Origin: JAYFRC01 sp034926415
GTDB taxonomy: Bacteria > Bacillota > Clostridia > Oscillospirales > Oscillospiraceae
Direction of reading: 5' to 3'
NCBI GenBank assembly: GCA_034926415.1
Contig: JAYFRC010000056.1
Span: 1 to 47,691, forward strand
Length of the DNA: 47,691 nucleotides
Shown here one piece after another: positions 43,838 through 47,691 of the stretch. The translations under genes were made by a program, and so were the position numbers. How positions within the stretch are numbered: position 1 is the stretch's first letter; each line of letters opens with the position of its first letter. The notes under the pieces were generated by a model. That model saw only the letters and a program-made list of their open reading frames with translations. It ran no database searches and was not told the origin of the DNA.

Positions 43838-44335
43838 TTATTCATCCTTATGTCCGGCTTCTTCGCTGTCAGCAGTTGGGACAAGGTCTAGAACCTGATC
43901 CATGTCGATTATCTGCTTAACCTTTCCGTTCAGCTTTGCTATCTTGCTCGCTATGCAGCGCTTGTTAACGGAAGACACGGCTGTTGCAGGAGAATCGAGA
44001 ATATCCTCAATCGGTATCTCCGCCACGTCCTTGACGCGGTCCACCACTACGCCTACGCGCTGTCCGCTGATGGAAACCACGACCACGCAGGTCTGATCGT
44101 CGTAGTCGGCGGCGTCGAGTCCCAGCTTGATGCGTATGTCAACGACCGGGACTATGGTGCCGCGGATATTGATAACGCCTTTGCAGAAAGGCTTTGCACT
44201 GGGTATCGGTGAGATCGCGGGCATAACGATAATTTCCTGCACAAGTTTTATGTCAATGCCGTATTCTATTCCGCCGACTGATATAAAGAGGAATTTTATT
44301 CCCTCCCTGCCTGCCTTTTTAATGATTGTTGCCAT
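43838..44335 (-). CDS. cheW: CheW adaptor protein
   Basis: CheW couples receptors to CheA. The 165-residue protein has the SH3-like fold segments K-F-L-F-I-S-V-G-G near 12, I-N-I-R-G-T-I-V-P-V-V-D near 55 and V-V-D-R-V-K-D-V near 100. I start at the ATG at 44335, where AAGG lies upstream. A TTG start at 44365 is unlikely. The extra 20 residues at the C terminus (D-L-V-P-T-A-D-S-E-E-A) are acidic. It lies 41 bases after cheA. Confidence 0.93.
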   Translation of the reverse strand: MATIIKKAGREGIKFLFISVGGIEYGIDIKLVQEIIVMPAISPIPSAKPFCKGVINIRGTIVPVVDIRIKLGLDAADYDDQTCVVVVSISGQRVGVVVDRVKDVAEIPIEDILDSPATAVSSVNKRCIASKIAKLNGKVKQIIDMDQVLDLVPTADSEEAGHKDE

Positions 44336-44376
44336 GACAGTAACCTTCTTCCCAGATCTTTTCAAAAGAATAGGTG

Positions 44377-46491
44377 TTATTCGCCTTCATCGTCTGTAAG
44401 GTTGTTGACGTCGAGGATGAGATTTATCGAGCCGTCGCCGAGAACAGCGCAGCCGCTTATCCCCTTCATACGGTTCGTGCACTTTTCAAGATAATCTGGA
44501 AGCGTCTTGGCGACGACCTGATACTCGCCGTCCAGATGGTCAAAGAGAATGCAGAAGTTATTTTCCTCGCTCCTCAGGTGCATCATCATTCCGTCTTCCG
44601 GCTTTTCCACCTCGGTCTCAATGTTGAAAAGCTTGCTGATACGCACGACTGAATAGCACTGCCCAAGCAGCATTATCATCTCATTGCCCTCGGGGTCAAC
44701 GAACACGTCGCCGGGCTCCGGCTGTATAGCCGTTTCAACGGCCGCGGTCGGGACAATAAAGCTGATATTTCCGACCTCGAATTTCATTCCGTCAACGATG
44801 GTAAGGGTCAGCGGTATGCGTATGGTCTGTATCAGGCCCTTGCCCGGAATGCTCTCGATTGAGAGCGAACCGCCTATCTGGTTTATGTTTCTGCGCACAA
44901 CGTCCATGCCTACACCGCGGCCCGAATACTCGGTGACCTTTTCCTTGGTAGAAAAGCCCGGGAGAAAGATCATGTTGTAAACTTCTTTATCCGTTATCTC
45001 GGAATCGGGCTTGGTGACCAGTCCCTTTTCCCTGGCCTTTGCAAGTATCTTGTCGCGGTTTAGTCCCGCGCCGTCGTCTGATATCGTAACGATAACGTCT
45101 GAGCCGGTGGTGTGCGCCTCAAGGGTAACGCGGCCCTTTGCGGGCTTGCCTGCGGCAACGCGCGCCTCGCGAGACTCGATTCCGTGGTCAACGCTGTTTC
45201 TTATTATGTGCATGAGCGGGTCTGACAGCGAATCGATTACGTTTTTATCGACCTCCGTCTCCTCGCCTACGAGCACAAGCTCGATGTCCTTATCAAATTT
45301 CTTGCTCATATCGCGCACTATGCGGCGCATTTTCTGAAACACTGTCGAAATCGGCAGCATTCTTATGGACATGACTATATCCTGAAGCTCATTGATAAGA
45401 TCGTGGAGCTGCTTGGCAGCAGCGTCGAAATTATCATGGCGCTCCGAGCCGAAATCGGCGTTGGATATTACCATCGACTGCGCTGTGACAATCTCTCCGA
45501 CCATATCTAGCAGAGAGTCCAGCTTGTTGACGTTTACGCTTATAAAGTTCTGCTTTGCAAGGCCCTCGGAAGCGGCGGACATAGCTTTTTTCTCCCCTCC
45601 GGCGTCAGCCGCCGACGGGCAGCTTCCGCTTGCCCCTGCCGCCGCGCCGCCATAGGGCGCACTTTCCGCCTTGGCCGTCTCTGCCGCAGGCTCCGCCGGA
45701 ATACGGATGGATTCCGGGATCTCTTCGTCCATGCCGTCTATCGGGAGTACGGAAAACTTCTTGCAGAACATTGTATGATTAAGTATATTGGTAAACTCAT
45801 CGGGGTTTTCTCTGGACTGGACATAGAGCGTAAAGCCGTTCTCTACTATATACTTGTCTGCGCCCTGTTCTTCAAGGTCGGCCGGTACGGAAGCCCTAGA
45901 CACACAAATGCCTTTTAGGTCTTCCTCAACGCCGAGCGAACGCACGGCCTCCATCTGAGCATTTTCCTCAAATAAGACCTTAACCTTATAATACGGTATC
46001 GTCGGATCGATCTTTGTTTTTGCGGCGACGGCGACAGCAGCCGGCTTAGGCGTCTCTTCCTGAGCCGAAGCAGTGGGTTCCCCGCTTTGCGACGCTTTCA
46101 TTTTTGCAAGCTGTGCATGCAGCTCGCTTATAAGAGCTTCATCGGTTCCGTCAGGCTTTCCGCTTTCCTGTATTTTGGCCATTTCGCCGTTGAAAAAGGA
46201 AACGGCGCGAAAAACCATGTCAAATACGGAAGGCCACTCCTCGGACTTTGCTCCAAACTCGCGGATTTGCGCGAAAACGTCCTCAACAGCGTGGGCGAGC
46301 TTTGCAATATCCTCAAATTCCATCATTGAGGACGCGCCCTTAATCGTATGCATGACGCGGAATACCTCGTTTATCTGATCCGGTGTCAGGCTCTTTGCTT
46401 CTTCTCCCGAAAGAAGAATATCGTCAAGGTTCTCTAAAAGCTGCTGGTTCTCATAGATATAGGTATCAAGCATGGAATCGTCCGCGCTCAT
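44377..46491 (-). CDS. cheA: CheA chemotaxis histidine kinase
   Basis: A 704-residue kinase with the P1-P5 order. P1 (about 1-105) has the phospho-accepting His in M-H-T-I-K-G-A-S. P2 (about 165-245) binds the response regulators. P3 (about 315-375) dimerises. P4 holds the ATP site: N box H-I-I-R-N-S-V-D-H-G, G1 D-D-G-A-G-L and G2 G-R-G-V-G-M-D-V. P5 (about 565-700) is CheW-like. A linker with A, P and E lies between P2 and P3. GGGGTGG precedes the ATG. It lies 71 bases downstream of cheY. Confidence 0.97.
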   Translation of the reverse strand: MSADDSMLDTYIYENQQLLENLDDILLSGEEAKSLTPDQINEVFRVMHTIKGASSMMEFEDIAKLAHAVEDVFAQIREFGAKSEEWPSVFDMVFRAVSFFNGEMAKIQESGKPDGTDEALISELHAQLAKMKASQSGEPTASAQEETPKPAAVAVAAKTKIDPTIPYYKVKVLFEENAQMEAVRSLGVEEDLKGICVSRASVPADLEEQGADKYIVENGFTLYVQSRENPDEFTNILNHTMFCKKFSVLPIDGMDEEIPESIRIPAEPAAETAKAESAPYGGAAAGASGSCPSAADAGGEKKAMSAASEGLAKQNFISVNVNKLDSLLDMVGEIVTAQSMVISNADFGSERHDNFDAAAKQLHDLINELQDIVMSIRMLPISTVFQKMRRIVRDMSKKFDKDIELVLVGEETEVDKNVIDSLSDPLMHIIRNSVDHGIESREARVAAGKPAKGRVTLEAHTTGSDVIVTISDDGAGLNRDKILAKAREKGLVTKPDSEITDKEVYNMIFLPGFSTKEKVTEYSGRGVGMDVVRRNINQIGGSLSIESIPGKGLIQTIRIPLTLTIVDGMKFEVGNISFIVPTAAVETAIQPEPGDVFVDPEGNEMIMLLGQCYSVVRISKLFNIETEVEKPEDGMMMHLRSEENNFCILFDHLDGEYQVVAKTLPDYLEKCTNRMKGISGCAVLGDGSINLILDVNNLTDDEGE

Positions 46492-46562
46492 GGTACCACC
46501 CCTTTTTCAGAATTTGCAGTGGATATGGTTCGGCCGTTGCGGTTACTTCCAACCGTTCGCCA

Positions 46563-46919
46563 TTAAAGCAACTTGGATATAGCCGTCAGGATGCCGTCTT
46601 CCTTAAACGGCTTGACGATAAAGCCTTTAGCACCTGAAAGCACGGCGTCTCTCACCATGGTTTCCTGGCCCATAGCCGAGACCATAATTATCTTTGCGTT
46701 AGGGTCTTCAGCTCTGATTGCCTTGAGCGCGGCAAGCCCGTCCATTTCCGGCATAGTGATATCCATGGTCACAATATCCGGCTTGATTTCCCTGTACTTT
46801 TCAACGGCTATCTTGCCGTTTTCCGCCTCTCCGACAACTTCATGGTTTCCCTTTTGAAGCATGTTTTTGATGGTTATACGCATGAACGCCGCATCGTCAA
46901 CAATCATGATTCTCGCCAT
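46563..46919 (-). CDS. cheY: CheY response regulator
   Basis: A single receiver domain of 118 residues. The acidic pair is V-D-D near 8-9, the phospho-accepting Asp lies in V-T-M-D-I-T-M-P near 52, the switch Ser in M-V-S-A near 81 and the Lys in V-K-P near 103. I use the ATG at 46919, 8 bases after GGGAGG. The ATG at 46925 is too close to that site. It lies between cheD and cheA. Confidence 0.95.
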   Translation of the reverse strand: MARIMIVDDAAFMRITIKNMLQKGNHEVVGEAENGKIAVEKYREIKPDIVTMDITMPEMDGLAALKAIRAEDPNAKIIMVSAMGQETMVRDAVLSGAKGFIVKPFKEDGILTAISKLL

Positions 46920-46967
46920 ATACATATCCTCCCGTAGTACGCGCGACTTCCTCGCCCGCGTATTTTC

Positions 46968-47438
46968 TCAGATTTCGCTTTCGCCGCCAAGCAGCTTTCT
47001 TATGTACATAATACCGGTTTCCGGGTCAAACGTTACCGATCTTCCCGATGTTCCGCCAAGATCCTTTGCGGCGATCCTTATGTTCAGCTCGTTGAGAACA
47101 CGCTGGCACACCTCACCGTTTTTTTGACCTATTCCCATTCCCACGCCGCTCGCCAAAACGCTTGCGCCTCCGGCTATCTTCGCCTGAAGATTCACCCTTT
47201 TCGCTCCCGCCTGTACGACGGCGTCCACAAGATCCCGTATACCGGGATCTGCATACTTTGTACGGTCCTTACGATCGGGCACGTCCGTTTCTGGCAACAG
47301 GACGTGCAGCATCGCCGCGACCTTGGCGCCCGAATCGTATAAAACCACTCCCACACACGACCCAAGGCCAAGTGCGCAAAGCCTGTCCGCCGGCGTTGCC
47401 ACACGAATCTGCGCTATGTTTACCATTATAGTTGCCAC
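46968..47438 (-). CDS. cheD: CheD receptor glutamine deamidase
   Basis: CheD deamidates receptor glutamines and works with CheC in adaptation in Bacillus and Thermotoga. The 156-residue protein has the catalytic Cys in G-L-G-S-C-V-G-V near 25-32, the His in M-L-H-V-L-L-P near 43-49 and a conserved G-G-A near 92. It follows the partial cheC gene by 5 bases. Confidence 0.92.
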   Translation of the reverse strand: MATIMVNIAQIRVATPADRLCALGLGSCVGVVLYDSGAKVAAMLHVLLPETDVPDRKDRTKYADPGIRDLVDAVVQAGAKRVNLQAKIAGGASVLASGVGMGIGQKNGEVCQRVLNELNIRIAAKDLGGTSGRSVTFDPETGIMYIRKLLGGESEI

Positions 47439-47443
47439 TTTGC

Positions 47444-47691
47444 TTACATCCCCAGCGAGCTCAGCAGCAGCTTGTACGATCTGTTGTCGGGAGCAAGCAA
47501 CAGATCTGTTTTGAAATCAGATTTCCCCTTGGCTTTCAGTACTGATTTGAAATATAGTATATAGTCGCCCTCCATTCCGGCCTGAACAAGCGCTATCGAA
47601 AGTGCCGCGCCTGACTGCGTAAATTTATCTTCGGATTTAATGGTGTAGAGTTTACCCACGATGCTCTGATAACGTATCAGGCAATGACTTG
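47444..47691 (-). CDS. cheC: CheC-like protein, C-terminal part, cut by the right edge
   Basis: The frame is open to the right edge, and the codons before the GTG at 47659 encode S-H-C-L-I-R-Y-Q-S-I. So the GTG is not the true start and the N terminus lies outside. The visible 80 or so residues have the CheC/CheX/FliY C-terminal pattern: a helix and paired strands ending T-D-L-L-L-A-P-D then S-Y-K-L-L-L-S-S-L-G-M. CheC dephosphorylates CheY-P. The neighbour cheD supports the call. It could also be CheX or FliN-like. Confidence 0.65.
   Translation of the reverse strand, partial: SHCLIRYQSIVGKLYTIKSEDKFTQSGAALSIALVQAGMEGDYILYFKSVLKAKGKSDFKTDLLLAPDNRSYKLLLSSLGM

Overview
The window looks like the chromosome of a Clostridia-type member of the Bacillota, possibly an Oscillospiraceae-like gut or anaerobic bacterium. 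The evidence is RecD2, ComF, RadC and DUF1540 proteins, an M-box Mg2+ riboswitch, ARG boxes of the Bacillus/Clostridium ArgR type, a CheC/CheD chemotaxis set and S-layer homology domains. There are no rRNA or tRNA genes, no CRISPR array, no transposase and no phage genes that I can see. Species assignment is inference.

Layout. 1-1.7 kb: the C-terminal 70% of a phosphoketolase, entering from the left edge. 1.7-10.9 kb (minus strand): two housekeeping runs. The first in transcription order is pyrE-radC-ybaK-uvrA, the second is a small membrane protein-recD2-comF, then mreB from its own promoter. 11.1-12.3 kb: corA behind an M-box riboswitch with an intrinsic terminator. 12.4-20.5 kb (minus strand): a near-complete arginine biosynthesis cluster, argG-H-C-J-B-D-F, with an ArgR operator on its promoter. 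20.7-24.9 kb (plus strand): a DUF1540 miniprotein, a TauE/SafE permease split into two half-size genes, a COG2509-type flavoprotein, a D-2-hydroxyacid dehydrogenase and a CoA-binding protein.

25.2-29.0 kb: a three-gene catabolic operon of a CoA-transferase, a BKACE (beta-keto acid cleavage enzyme) and an AtoE-type short-chain fatty acid permease. It is preceded by a roughly 370-base leader with an inverted repeat and a strong terminator hairpin. I think this is the most promising metabolic unit, because the BKACE substrate cannot be named and the lysine-fermentation genes are absent. 29.4-30.7 kb: a secreted lipase-like hydrolase behind two direct repeats. 30.7-34.8 kb: an ABC exporter with a giant coiled-coil FtsX/MacB-type permease. 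35.0-39.0 kb: two AraC regulators, an SLH-domain surface protein and a lipoprotein of unknown function, somewhat more AT-rich than the housekeeping DNA.

39.2 kb to the end (minus strand): a soluble chemoreceptor, a membrane diguanylate cyclase, then a chemotaxis operon cheC(partial)-cheD-cheY-cheA-cheW-cheR-cheB. CheB has an apparently dead receiver domain. The operon continues past the right edge. No flagellar genes are in the window.
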